A stretch of 64,000 bases of DNA from UBA1227 sp963629305 (GCA_963629305.1 CAVGIJ010000003.1:35028-99027); one strand, 5' to 3'. Positions 35,249 to 44,009 are shown, counted from the stretch's first letter. The notes: generated from the letters alone by a model not told the origin. A program made the numbers and translations.

Positions 35249-36276
35249 TATTCTGCCTCCGATTCATCGGATTCCGGAGATTCATCCTTATTCTGATGAA
35301 CACACTCCTTGATATCCTCAATCGCTCCGCTCTGCGCATAACCGATTGCCTGGCGTATCGCATTTTTGAATGCTCTGGCATCAGATGAGCCATGAGCTTT
35401 TATAACAGGTTTTGAAATTCCCATAAGCGGGGCACCGCCAAACTCTTTATAATCCATCTTCTTTTTGAAGTTTTTCATTCCGCCGGAAATAAGAAGATAC
35501 GCAAATTTGGTGATTGCACTTTTCATAAATATGCGCTTGATATTTCCGAGAAGTACGCCTGCAACACCTTCGTACATCTTGAGGATTACATTGCCGGTAA
35601 AGCCTTCGCAAACTATTACATCGGCTCCGCCCTTCGGTATATCACGCACCTCAATATTGCCGACAAAATTGTAATCGGCATTTTTCATTATCTCATATGT
35701 TTTGACAAGGGTTTCCGTACCCTTGTTTTCCTCAACACCAATATTCGCAAGTCCTACTCTCGGGTTTTTAACACCCTCCACTTTTTCCATATAAGTTTTG
35801 GCCATAATGGCAAAAGTGTTGAGCGTTTCGGGGGAACAGGTCAGATTCGCGCCGCAGTCCATCATCATGAACTTGCCCTCATCAGACGGCATAAGGCTCG
35901 CAATAGCGGCTCTTTTGACACCCTTTATTCTCTTTACGATAAAAGTCGAACCGACAACAACCGCACCCGTTGAACCGGCTGTTACAAATGCATCACCCGC
36001 GCCTTGTGCGAGGAGAGAGAGACCAAGCCCCATTGATGAATTCTTGTGTGCTTTCAGAATCGAGCGCGGATCCTCACAAACCTCGATAACATCTTCCGTA
36101 TGGTGAATTTCCATCCCCGAAATATCTATACTGTTTTCTTCCGCACACTGCTTTATCCTGTTCTCATCTCCGCAGAGAATTATTTCACACCCAAGCTCTT
36201 TTACGGCAAGCACCGAACCCTTAAGTATTTCAAGCGGTGCATTATCTCCGCCGAATGCGTCTACGATTATTTTCAT
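35248..36276 (-). CDS. plsX: Phosphate acyltransferase PlsX
   Basis: Makes acyl phosphate from acyl-ACP, the first step towards phosphatidic acid in Gram-positive bacteria, together with PlsY. The 342-residue sequence starts MKIIVDAFGGDNAP and has GSTGAVV, MMDCGANL, VGLANIGVEENKG and EGFTGNVILKMYEG, all PlsX landmarks. It lies 44 bp after trmFO and is coupled to rnc. Confidence 0.96.
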   Translation of the reverse strand: MKIIVDAFGGDNAPLEILKGSVLAVKELGCEIILCGDENRIKQCAEENSIDISGMEIHHTEDVIEVCEDPRSILKAHKNSSMGLGLSLLAQGAGDAFVTAGSTGAVVVGSTFIVKRIKGVKRAAIASLMPSDEGKFMMMDCGANLTCSPETLNTFAIMAKTYMEKVEGVKNPRVGLANIGVEENKGTETLVKTYEIMKNADYNFVGNIEVRDIPKGGADVIVCEGFTGNVILKMYEGVAGVLLGNIKRIFMKSAITKFAYLLISGGMKNFKKKMDYKEFGGAPLMGISKPVIKAHGSSDARAFKNAIRQAIGYAQSGAIEDIKECVHQNKDESPESDESEAE

Positions 36277-36320
36277 ATATGTAACCCCCCATTATCATGG
36301 CGATGTAATATTTTCAAAAT

Positions 36321-37646
36321 TTATTTTATCTTCGGTCTTGTCTCATCGAAATAATCAAGAGATCTTTTTGCAAGAGCGAAATATCTCTCTTTTTTATCTC
36401 TTATATGGGGTTCAATCGGCGGTAAAACGCCGAAATTTGCACCCATAGGTTGGAAATTTTCAACCTGCGGATCACTGATATAACTTGTAAGAGCTCCCAT
36501 CATTGTAATTCGCGGAAGAATTACCGGTTCTTCTCCGACAAGTCTTTTTGCGGCATTGAGCCCCGCAAGTATTCCGGACATGGCCGATTCCATATACCCC
36601 TCTACACCGGTGATTTGTCCTGCAAAGTAAAGGCCCGGCACCGTCCTGAATGAATAATCGGCGAAAAGGAGGTTCGGAGAATTAATGAAAGTGTTTCTGT
36701 GCATAACTCCATAGCGGAGAAATTCAGCGTCATGGAGAGCGGGTATCATTGAAAAAACTCTCTTCTGTTCACCGAACTTAAGATTTGTCTGAAATCCCAC
36801 CAGGTTATACATGGTACCCTCTTCTGTTTCACGTCGAAGCTGAAGGCACGCCCACGGTCTGTGTCCCGTTTTGGGGTCACGCAGACCAACAGGCTTCATC
36901 GGTCCGTACCTCATGGTGTCCGCACCTCTTGAGGCCATAACCTCTATCGGCATGCAGCCTTCATACACACCTTTTCTCTTATCGAAGTCATGCTGCGGAG
37001 CGCTTTCCGCGGAAACCAGAGCCTCGTAAAAAGCCTCATATTCTTCCTTGTTCATAGGACAATTGATGTAATCATCACCCTCTCCTCTGTCATATCTTGA
37101 CTGAAAAAAGGCCTTGTCCATATCTATGCTTTCGGCACTTATTATCGGTGCAGCCGCGTCAAAGAAGTGAAGCGATGTTCCGCAGAGCTTCTCAATTTCG
37201 CCGGCAAGAGTATCCGACACAAGAGGACCTGCGGCAATTATCACAGCATCCGCATCATTCGGAATTGACGGAATTTTCGTTATTTCTCCCCTGTGAATAA
37301 TAATATTTTTCTGAGATTCTATTTCCTCAGTAACCATCTTTGCGAACTTTTCCCTGTCAACGGAAAGAGAGCCGCCGGCCGGTACGCTGCACTGCTTTGC
37401 AATGCGGACGCAGACGGAATCAAAGTATGTCATTTCCTCTTTCATAAGACCTGCGGCAGACTCAGTCCGCATTGCCTTGAATGAATTGGAACATACAAGC
37501 TCGGCAAAATTTTCATTTTTGTGAGCGGGAGAAAATTTTACGGGTTTCATTTCATAAAGGTGTGTTTCCACTCCCGCTCTCGCAAGCTGCATTGCAGCCT
37601 CGCAGCCGGCGAACCCCGCCCCGACAACTATTGCTTTTTTAGCCAT
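36321..37646 (-). CDS. trmFO: Folate-dependent tRNA (uracil-54) methyltransferase TrmFO
   Basis: A flavoprotein that uses methylenetetrahydrofolate to form ribothymidine in the T loop, the Gram-positive alternative to TrmA. The N-terminal IVVGAGFAGCEAAMQLAR binds FAD, LVCSNSFKAM is family-specific, and GLYFAGQITGVEGYMESA is near the C-terminus. MAKKAIVVGAG at 37646 with GAGGAG upstream is preferred to an in-frame ATG at 37688. It gives 441 residues and overlaps topA by 8 bp; topA-trmFO is a common pair. Confidence 0.95.
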   Translation of the reverse strand: MAKKAIVVGAGFAGCEAAMQLARAGVETHLYEMKPVKFSPAHKNENFAELVCSNSFKAMRTESAAGLMKEEMTYFDSVCVRIAKQCSVPAGGSLSVDREKFAKMVTEEIESQKNIIIHRGEITKIPSIPNDADAVIIAAGPLVSDTLAGEIEKLCGTSLHFFDAAAPIISAESIDMDKAFFQSRYDRGEGDDYINCPMNKEEYEAFYEALVSAESAPQHDFDKRKGVYEGCMPIEVMASRGADTMRYGPMKPVGLRDPKTGHRPWACLQLRRETEEGTMYNLVGFQTNLKFGEQKRVFSMIPALHDAEFLRYGVMHRNTFINSPNLLFADYSFRTVPGLYFAGQITGVEGYMESAMSGILAGLNAAKRLVGEEPVILPRITMMGALTSYISDPQVENFQPMGANFGVLPPIEPHIRDKKERYFALAKRSLDYFDETRPKIK

Positions 37647-39753
37647 TCTTTGAACTCCTCTTTTTCGCGGCGGATGTTTCATAACCACAGCCGTCTTTTA
37701 AACATACGTAAAGACCCTTATGTCTGAAAAGGCTTCCTCCGCACTGAGGGCATTTTATGTCTTTTACGGGAGCGTCCCATGTGCTGAAGTCGCAGTCGGG
37801 ATAATTGCTGCATCCGTAAAATACAAATCCTCTTTTTGATTTTCTCTGGATTACATTGCCACCGCATTTCGGGCACACTGCTCCTGTTTCCTGTATGAGT
37901 GGCTTGGTATTTTTACACTCAGGATAACCCGGGCAGGCAAGGAATTTTCCGAAACGTCCTGTCTTTATAACCATCATTCTTCCGCATTTTTCACACGGTA
38001 TATCTGTTTTATCTTCTTCAAGCTGAATCTTTACACCCTCCATATCGGCCTTGGCCTTTTTGAGTGTTGCCTCCAGATCATCATAGAAGTCTGAAATCAT
38101 ACCTACATACTCAAGCTTACCTTCGCTTATTTCATCAAGATTTGTCTCCATCTGTGCCGTAAACTTCGTATTTACAAACTTCGGGAACTTGCTCTTAAGC
38201 AGTGAGGTGGTTGCCTCACCGAGTTCTGTAGGCTTAAGAAGTTTTCCGTCACGCACAACGTATTCACGTGAAATAATTGTTGTAATGATTGATGCGTATG
38301 TGCTGGGACGACCCACACCGTTTTCCTCGAGAGCCTTTACAAGGGATGCTTCTGTGTATCTTGCGGGAGGCTGTGTAAAGTGCTGATTTCCTATAAGTTC
38401 TTTAAGTTTCAATTTATCATCAACCGAAAGAGGCGGAAGCATAGCTCCGTTTTCCTCATCATCGGAATCGTTATCATAAAGAACGGTGAAACCGTCAAAT
38501 TTTATGCTGTAACCACTTGCCGAAAAAGTGCAATACTCGCTGTCGTTTCCGTCAACAGTCGCCTTTATTTCTGCCTTAACTGTGTTCTGTATGCAATTTG
38601 CCATAAGACTTGCAATGAATCTCTGCCATATGAGTTTGTAAAGCTTATACTGATCAGCTGTCAGAGAAGCCTTTGCCTCTTCCGGAGTGAGTGCGACATT
38701 GGTAGGTCTTATTGCCTCATGCGCGTCCTGAGCATTGTTACGCGATTTGAAATAGCGGGGTTTTTCCGGAATATATTTGTCACCGTATGTCTCACGGATG
38801 TATGCGTCTGTCATCACACGTGCTTCTTCGGAAATTCGAAGGGAATCGGTTCTCATATAAGTTATAAGACCGGTCTGTCCGTGCCCTCCTACATTGACAC
38901 CTTCATAGAGTTCCTGTGCAACTTTCATGGTACGTTTTGCCTGGAAGCCGAGGCGTCTTGAAGCATCCTGCTGGAGCGTGGATGTGATAAACGGCGGAGC
39001 GGGCTGTTTTTTTCTTGTGCCCTTCTTTACACTCGAGACAGTATATACGGCATTTTCAAGTCTTTTGAGATATTTATCCGACTGTTCTTTATTCTCAATT
39101 TTTACTTTTCCCGTTTCGTCGCCGACAAATGATGCCGAGAATGCTTTACGTGCAGACTGAGGGATAAATTTTGCATCAAGAGTCCAGTATTCCTCGGGAT
39201 TGAACGCTCTTATCTCTTCTTCACGGTCAACAATAAGTCTTACGGCAACACTTTGAACACGTCCGGCAGAAAGTCCGCGTCTTATTTTCTGTGAGACAAA
39301 CGGGCTGAGTCTGTAACCTACAAGTCTGTCAAGGATACGGCGCGCCTGCTGTGCATTTACAAGATCCATATCAATTTTATGGGGATTGGCTATGCCGTTC
39401 ATTATTCCCGTCTTGGTAATCTCGTTAAAGGTTACACGGTTAGCTGCATTAAGGTCAAGACCGAGCAGAGTTGCGAGGTGCCAGGAAATTGCCTCTCCTT
39501 CGCGGTCGGGGTCCGTTGCAAGGTATACTTCATCCGCTTTTTCAACATCTGCCTTGAGTTCACGGACAAGATTTTCCTTTCCCTTTATTATTGCATATTT
39601 CGGCTCAAAGTTATTTTTTACATCGACATTGAGCTTTGCGGCAGGGAGATCTCTTACGTGACCCATGGAAGCCACAACATTGTAGTCCTTCCCAAGATAA
39701 CTTTTGATGGTTTTTGTTTTAGTAGGTGACTCAACAATAATTAGTTTTGACAT
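37639..39753 (-). CDS. topA: DNA topoisomerase I
   Basis: Type IA enzyme that relaxes negative supercoils. The TOPRIM domain starts KLIIVESPTKTKTIKSYLG and has ATDPDREGEAISWH; the active-site tyrosine is in GLITYMRTDSLRIS. The C-terminus carries three zinc-finger units (CEKCGRMM...CPGYPEC, CPKCGGNV...CSNYPDC, CPQCGGSL...CLKDGCG). The 704-residue length is usual for Firmicutes. Between dprA and trmFO, as in Bacillus. Confidence 0.97.
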   Translation of the reverse strand: MSKLIIVESPTKTKTIKSYLGKDYNVVASMGHVRDLPAAKLNVDVKNNFEPKYAIIKGKENLVRELKADVEKADEVYLATDPDREGEAISWHLATLLGLDLNAANRVTFNEITKTGIMNGIANPHKIDMDLVNAQQARRILDRLVGYRLSPFVSQKIRRGLSAGRVQSVAVRLIVDREEEIRAFNPEEYWTLDAKFIPQSARKAFSASFVGDETGKVKIENKEQSDKYLKRLENAVYTVSSVKKGTRKKQPAPPFITSTLQQDASRRLGFQAKRTMKVAQELYEGVNVGGHGQTGLITYMRTDSLRISEEARVMTDAYIRETYGDKYIPEKPRYFKSRNNAQDAHEAIRPTNVALTPEEAKASLTADQYKLYKLIWQRFIASLMANCIQNTVKAEIKATVDGNDSEYCTFSASGYSIKFDGFTVLYDNDSDDEENGAMLPPLSVDDKLKLKELIGNQHFTQPPARYTEASLVKALEENGVGRPSTYASIITTIISREYVVRDGKLLKPTELGEATTSLLKSKFPKFVNTKFTAQMETNLDEISEGKLEYVGMISDFYDDLEATLKKAKADMEGVKIQLEEDKTDIPCEKCGRMMVIKTGRFGKFLACPGYPECKNTKPLIQETGAVCPKCGGNVIQRKSKRGFVFYGCSNYPDCDFSTWDAPVKDIKCPQCGGSLFRHKGLYVCLKDGCGYETSAAKKRSSKNG

Positions 39754-39768
39754 GTATTGTTTTCCTTC

Positions 39769-40971
39769 CTATGTGATTTTGTACTTGGTATTCGGCAAAA
39801 AAGTGATGAATCCGAGAAGCTCCAGTTCGGTCAGAGCACCGAAAATGTCGCTTGTCGGCAAATTCACCTCTGCCATAATTTCATTTGCTGTTTTTTCTTT
39901 AAAATCAAAGGACTCATAGACCATGCGCGCAGCTCGTGATACATCCTTTAAAAGTTCACGTTTTTCAGGCTTTTTGCAAGTGTCGGGTTTCTGAAAATTT
40001 TCTTTGATTTCATTGTATATATGTTTTGTATCGGGGTCATCGACAAAGGAAATAACGTCCTTCATAAGATCCGTATTTTTATTAATTATTATCTTATCGG
40101 GGTACAAAGGCAAATATTCTTCCAGAATATCAAACGGCTTTCTCACCGGTTTTGCACCGTCTCTTATAAGTTCCCGCGTTCCCGTACACGCAGATCCGAG
40201 CAAGTCAAACGGCACGGCAAACACATCACGTCCCATCTCATTTGCAAGCTTTGCGGTAATAAGGGAGCCGCTTTTTACACCCGCTTCTATAACAACCGTG
40301 CCCTCGGACAAACCTGCGATTATTCTGTTCCTTATGGGGAACGACGCCTTTGTCGGCGGTATAAGCGGCGGATATTCCGAGATAAGGACCCCGTTTTCCG
40401 AGATCGCATTTCTCAGGGGCTCATTTTCTGCAAGGTATTTATTTCCTATCCCGCATCCAAGCACACAAGCAGTTTTCCCACCGGAAGATATTGCTCCTAG
40501 GTGTGCCGCCGAATCAATACCGAGCGCTCCTCCGCTTACAATAAGAAAGCCGGATTCAGAAAGTATACTTGCAAGCTCAGTAGCGGCACGTACACTTACG
40601 GCGCTTGATTTTCTCGTTCCGACTATTGAAATCGGAATCTTGTTCTCAAAACAGGTAATATCCCCACGCGTATAGAGCACCAACGGAAAATCCGGTGTTT
40701 TTAGAAGCTTTTCCGGATAAACCGGCATATTCGGGGTTATGATATCTATTTTCATTTCCGCACAAGAGGCAAGGATTTTATAGGTATCATCAATTGGCGT
40801 AGTCTTGATTTTTTCAATCTGACTACTTGAAAAAACTCCGGAAAGTCTGAGCGACTTTTCATTTGACATAAATATTTCTTCCGGAGAAGTAAAACACGAA
40901 AAAATTCTTTCAGTATGCGCCCCGGCGCCAAGTGCCTGCCGAAGCCATATATAGTAGTTATTGCTTACCAT
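39769..40971 (-). CDS. dprA: DNA-processing protein DprA
   Basis: Binds incoming single-stranded DNA and loads RecA during natural transformation; it is also widespread in species not known to be competent. The Rossmann core has ISIVGTRKSSAVSV, VSGGALGIDSAAHLGAI, SEYPP and VVIEAGVKSGSLITA. N-terminal helical and C-terminal winged-helix (TANEIMAEVNLP) regions flank it, total 400 residues. It overlaps trmH by 14 bp. No other competence genes occur here. Confidence 0.94.
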   Translation of the reverse strand: MVSNNYYIWLRQALGAGAHTERIFSCFTSPEEIFMSNEKSLRLSGVFSSSQIEKIKTTPIDDTYKILASCAEMKIDIITPNMPVYPEKLLKTPDFPLVLYTRGDITCFENKIPISIVGTRKSSAVSVRAATELASILSESGFLIVSGGALGIDSAAHLGAISSGGKTACVLGCGIGNKYLAENEPLRNAISENGVLISEYPPLIPPTKASFPIRNRIIAGLSEGTVVIEAGVKSGSLITAKLANEMGRDVFAVPFDLLGSACTGTRELIRDGAKPVRKPFDILEEYLPLYPDKIIINKNTDLMKDVISFVDDPDTKHIYNEIKENFQKPDTCKKPEKRELLKDVSRAARMVYESFDFKEKTANEIMAEVNLPTSDIFGALTELELLGFITFLPNTKYKIT

Positions 40972-41761
40972 TTCTAGGCATCACCATTTCCCACATAATT
41001 ATAGAAGCTGCCGCTCCCGCATTAAGTGATTCTGCTCTGCCCGCCATTTTAATTGTAATTCTTTCATCACAGCACGACTGTACCTCATTTGAAACGCCGT
41101 TCGCCTCGTTACCGATTACACAGACTGAGCCGTCCGAAAAATCTACCTTTGCTATTGATACTGCGTTTCTGTCAGGTGTAGATGCATAAATATGCATCCC
41201 GCTGCTTTGTAAGTCGTGTATCGTCCTGATTACGTCATCAGTCAGCATTATTGGTACTCTGAGCAATGAACCCATAGATGCCCGCAATGCTTTTGGACTG
41301 TATATGTCGCACCCGCCGAAGACAATGATTCCGGATATACCGAGTGCTTCTGCAGTTCTGCTCACAGCACCGAGGTTTGCCGGATCCTGTATATTTTCCA
41401 GTAAAATATATTTACCTTTTGCGTTTATTTTATTACTGTCTTTATCTTTGTCAAGGGCGTTTATAACACAGAACACACCCTGAGGATTTTTTGTATCTGA
41501 CATTTTTGCAGATACGGCATCACTTATTTCAAATGCTGTTTCCGATATTGAAATAAGCACTTCAAGTTTTTCTGTATTTTTTTTGTAAATATCTTCTGTA
41601 AAGTAAAGCTCTTTTATGGTGCGTCCCGAGCGTATAACATCCTCTACAAGGCGCAGACCTTCAAGGACAAAAAGGCCCTGTTTCTTCCGTTCTCTCGCAG
41701 AAGAAACCAGAGCACAGTATGTTTTTATTTTTGGATTGTTCACACTTGAAAGTAGCTCCAT
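40958..41761 (-). CDS. SpoU/TrmH-family RNA 2'-O-methyltransferase
   Basis: A 267-residue RNA methyltransferase with a substrate-binding N-domain and the trefoil-knot SPOUT domain. The three motifs are NLGAVSRTAEA, VIGNEANGVS and IKMAGRAESLNAGAAASI. Probably an rRNA methylase of the RlmB/TsnR-like type; the exact target nucleotide is not evident. It follows rplT beyond a strong terminator and starts the long run to mscS. Confidence 0.9.
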   Translation of the reverse strand: MELLSSVNNPKIKTYCALVSSARERKKQGLFVLEGLRLVEDVIRSGRTIKELYFTEDIYKKNTEKLEVLISISETAFEISDAVSAKMSDTKNPQGVFCVINALDKDKDSNKINAKGKYILLENIQDPANLGAVSRTAEALGISGIIVFGGCDIYSPKALRASMGSLLRVPIMLTDDVIRTIHDLQSSGMHIYASTPDRNAVSIAKVDFSDGSVCVIGNEANGVSNEVQSCCDERITIKMAGRAESLNAGAAASIIMWEMVMPRNGKQ

Positions 41762-41779
41762 AAAAACTCCCTGTTATAG

Positions 41780-41820
41780 CAAAAATCACGCCCGCGTACG
41801 CGTGTACGTGTACGGGCGTG
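41780..41820 (-). terminator. Terminator of infC-rpmI-rplT
   Basis: Stem CACGCCCG / CGGGCGTG around a loop rich in GTAC/CGTG repeats. On the minus strand it is followed by ATTTTTG. Confidence 0.85.
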
Positions 41821-41834
41821 TAATTCCTTTTTAA

Positions 41835-42194
41835 TTATTTTGCAAGCGCTGCTTTTGCCTGTTCTGTAAGAGCCGTGAAAGCAGCCGGATCAGCAATTGC
41901 GATCTCTGAAAGCATCTTTCTGTTAAGGTCGATGCCTGCTTTTTTAAGACCGTTTATAAATGTTGAATAATTCATACCGTTAGCTTTGCATGCAGCAGAA
42001 ATTCTTGTAATCCAAAGACGACGAAAGTCTCTCTTCTTCTGCTTTCTTCCGATGTATGCATAGTTACCGGATTTCATAACAGCCTCTTTAGCTGTCTTGA
42101 AAAGCTTGCTCTTTGATCCGTAGTATCCCTTTGCAAGCTTTAAAGTTTTATTTCTTCTCTTGCGAGTCATCATTGCTCCCTTAATACGAGCCAT
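41835..42194 (-). CDS. rplT: 50S ribosomal protein L20
   Basis: A 119-residue basic protein, MARIKGAMMTRKRRNKTLKL at the start, with the typical RRLWITRISAACKANGMNYS stretch. It is an early assembly protein of the large subunit and, in Firmicutes, the repressor of its own operon through the infC leader. Last gene of infC-rpmI-rplT. Confidence 0.97.
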   Translation of the reverse strand: MARIKGAMMTRKRRNKTLKLAKGYYGSKSKLFKTAKEAVMKSGNYAYIGRKQKKRDFRRLWITRISAACKANGMNYSTFINGLKKAGIDLNRKMLSEIAIADPAAFTALTEQAKAALAK

Positions 42195-42266
42195 AACTTA
42201 GTACCTCCATTAATATCAAACTTGTAGTCACACTTTGTACGTCCGGCGTCCTCTGACGTATCCTTC

Positions 42267-42464
42267 TTATTTGTAAGGAATGAGACGCTTAATCTGCTTC
42301 TGATTTGTCTTGTCTGCAACTACCTGCTGACGGAGACCTCTTTTACGCTTTGTGCTCTTCTTTGTAAGGATGTGTGATTTGTTTGCATGTGCAATCATCG
42401 GCTTACCGTTCTTTGACATTTTAAAGCGCTTCTTTGCACCGCTATGAGTCTTAATCTTAGGCAT
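42267..42464 (-). CDS. rpmI: 50S ribosomal protein L35
   Basis: A 65-residue basic protein, MPKIKTHSGAKKRFKMSKNG at the start and HILTKKSTKRKRGLR in the middle, a standard bL35. Gaps are 72 bp to rplT and 24 bp to infC. Confidence 0.97.
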   Translation of the reverse strand: MPKIKTHSGAKKRFKMSKNGKPMIAHANKSHILTKKSTKRKRGLRQQVVADKTNQKQIKRLIPYK

Positions 42465-42488
42465 ATCTTAGTTTCCTCCTTGAAATTA

Positions 42489-43013
42489 TTACTTAGCCGG
42501 TTTTGGACTTAAGAACATGAGCATCTGACGTCCCTCAAGTTTTGCGGCCTTTTCAATCTGCCCAAATTCTGCGCATGTTTCTGCAAATTCCTGCATAGTG
42601 GTAAGTCCGTTTTCAGGGTGAGCCATCTCTCTTCCGCGGAAACGAATGGATACTTTAACCTTGTTTCCGGCCTTAAGGAACTTCATAGCCTGATTTGCTT
42701 TCGTCTCAAAGTCATGAGTGTCAATCTTAAGAGAAAGTCTGATTTCCTTTATCTCTACAACTTTCTGATTTTTTCTGGCTTCCTTTTCACGTTTCGACTG
42801 CTCAAAACGATACTTACCGTAGTCCATAATCTTGCACACAGGCGGTTTTGCCTGAGGCGCAATTTTAACAAGATCGAGATTTTTCTCTATGGCAATTTTA
42901 AGTGCGTCCCTTGAGGACATAATGCCAAGTTGTTCACCGTCATCAGTTACGACGCGGATTTCCTTATCTCTGATTTCTTCGTTAATCTGGACCTCTTGTG
43001 CTTTGTTGCTAAT
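42489..43013 (-). CDS. infC: Translation initiation factor IF-3, probable AUU start
   Basis: Binds the small subunit and checks start codon and initiator tRNA. The N-domain INEEIRDKEIRVV, the basic linker (QSKREKEARKNQKVVEIKE) and the C-domain HDFETKANQAMKFL with VSIRFRGREMAHPE are clear. The frame continues to 43070, but the only strong Shine-Dalgarno site is GGAGG (43023-43027). The ATG at 43019 lies only 3 nt from it; the in-frame ATT at 43013 lies 9 nt away and starts ISNKAQEVQINEE, close to the Bacillus protein. An AUU start is known for infC, where IF-3 discriminates against it for autoregulation. The 43019 ATG remains possible. Confidence 0.92.
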   Translation of the reverse strand: MSNKAQEVQINEEIRDKEIRVVTDDGEQLGIMSSRDALKIAIEKNLDLVKIAPQAKPPVCKIMDYGKYRFEQSKREKEARKNQKVVEIKEIRLSLKIDTHDFETKANQAMKFLKAGNKVKVSIRFRGREMAHPENGLTTMQEFAETCAEFGQIEKAAKLEGRQMLMFLSPKPAK

Positions 43014-43019
43014 GTTCAT

Positions 43020-43147
43020 GCACCTCCAAAATAAAATAAAAACGCGGACAGAAAAACTCTGCCCGCGCAATACCCAAGTTTAAGTATTGACCTGTGAGCC
43101 GTTAAGACACAGGTGAGAACAGAGCAGTCCTTCTTTGTTGTGGTAAG
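43020..43147 (-). promoter_or_regulatory. infC leader with attenuator (L20-leader type)
   Basis: The transcript from the promoter at 43148-43176 first forms a hairpin CACCTGTG...CACAGGT (about 43091-43114), then a strong intrinsic terminator: 10-bp stem CGCGGGCAGA / TCTGTCCGCG (43043-43067) followed by TTTTTTATTTTATTTT, all before the infC start. CTCTG upstream (about 43121) can pair with CAGAG in the terminator stem, as an antiterminator would. Known L20 leaders in Firmicutes control this operon by attenuation; assignment here is by context and layout. Confidence 0.8.
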
Positions 43148-43176
43148 ATACTAACACCTTTCACTTAAGTTGTCAA
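43148..43176 (-). promoter_or_regulatory. Promoter of infC-rpmI-rplT
   Basis: Minus-strand TTGACA (43171-43176), 17-bp spacer, TAGTAT (43148-43153). Confidence 0.8.
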
Positions 43177-43213
43177 TATTTTTTTCATACTGTCTTTTCC
43201 TTTTTTTAGGTAA

Positions 43214-43813
43214 TTAATAATACCTCATTACAGCTACTACTTTTCCGAGAATAACAAGTTCATCACAGATGATGGGATCCATATAGTCATTTTCCGGCTG
43301 AAGTCTGAAATGATCATCCTCTCTGTAGAAGGTTTTTACGGTTGCCTCATCATCTATAAGCGCAACCACCTTGTCTCCGTTTTTAGCATCCGGTGTCTGC
43401 TCGGCAACAATTATGTCTCCGTCGAGAATGCCGGCATTTATCATACTTTCGCCTTTTACACGAAGCGCAAAAAGGGATTTATCCGACGAAACCCTGCCGC
43501 CGTACGGGATATACCCTTCAACCTGCTCAACGGCAAGAATAGGCGCACCGGCAGTAACCGTACCCACAAGAGGAACTTTTGTTACCGGCTTTGTCTCTTC
43601 TTTTATGTTAAGTCTTATTGAACGTTTAAGCAAAGGATCTCTTGATATGTACCCGGCCTCCTCGAGTGCATTTAGGTTTGCTTGCACGGATGAGGTTGAG
43701 CGGAGACCAACCGCAGCACCTATTTCCCTGACAGACGGGGGAACAGCGGTTTTTTGAGATCTTTCCAGCAAATACTCATATATCTTTTTCTGGGTTTCGT
43801 TTATAGTTCCCAT
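43214..43813 (-). CDS. lexA: SOS repressor LexA
   Basis: A 199-residue repressor and self-cleaving protease. The winged helix-turn-helix occupies 1-68 (PPSVREIGAAVGLRSTSSVQ). The cleavage site is A88-G89 in GTVTAGAP; the catalytic dyad is S123 in GESMIN and K160 in ATVKTF. The ATG at 43813 is preceded by AAAGGAG, preferred to an in-frame start at 43867 that would run through the promoter. Two LexA-like operators flank and overlap the promoter, which points to autoregulation. Confidence 0.96.
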   Translation of the reverse strand: MGTINETQKKIYEYLLERSQKTAVPPSVREIGAAVGLRSTSSVQANLNALEEAGYISRDPLLKRSIRLNIKEETKPVTKVPLVGTVTAGAPILAVEQVEGYIPYGGRVSSDKSLFALRVKGESMINAGILDGDIIVAEQTPDAKNGDKVVALIDDEATVKTFYREDDHFRLQPENDYMDPIICDELVILGKVVAVMRYY

Positions 43814-43839
43814 TTTTATACTCCTTTCAGAATGTGATT

Positions 43840-43852
43840 GCACAAATGTTCG
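43840..43852 (-). promoter_or_regulatory. LexA operator candidate 1
   Basis: Minus-strand CGAACATTTGTGC, close to the Gram-positive SOS box CGAACNNNNGTTCG (one half-site imperfect), just downstream of the lexA -10 box. Confidence 0.65.
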
Positions 43853-43857
43853 TATAA

Positions 43858-43886
43858 AGTATATCAAACTCAGCCGAAAAATGCAA
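43858..43886 (-). promoter_or_regulatory. lexA promoter
   Basis: Minus-strand TTGCAT (43881-43886), 17-bp spacer, TATACT (43858-43863), lying between and touching the two operator candidates. Confidence 0.7.
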
Positions 43887-43897
43887 ACATTTGTTTT
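43884..43897. promoter_or_regulatory. LexA operator candidate 2
   Basis: CAAACATTTGTTTT contains the symmetrical AAAC-ATTT-GTTT with the same 4-bp spacer as SOS boxes. It overlaps the -35 box of lexA and lies about 20 bp from the divergent promoter of the secreted protein gene. Confidence 0.5.
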
Positions 43898-43915
43898 GAT
43901 GTTTTCAAATAAAAA

Positions 43916-43945
43916 TTGCTATTTTCCGGCAACCTATGATAATAT
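43916..43945 (+). promoter_or_regulatory. Promoter of the 562-residue secreted protein gene
   Basis: TTGCTA (43916-43921), 18-bp spacer, extended -10 TGA-TAATAT (hexamer 43940-43945). Confidence 0.6.
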
Positions 43946-44009
43946 ACAGGTATCACTACATAAAATAAAAACAAACCAAACATATATTTAATCATTTCGG
44001 AGGATCAAT

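Noticed and set aside
36820..36840. Third parS site in trmFO (TGTTTCACGTCGAAGC)
   Set aside because: Four mismatches in one half-site; chance similarity is more likely.
39769..40971. dprA as a sign of a competence or defence island
   Set aside because: It sits in its normal housekeeping place next to topA, and no other such genes are present.
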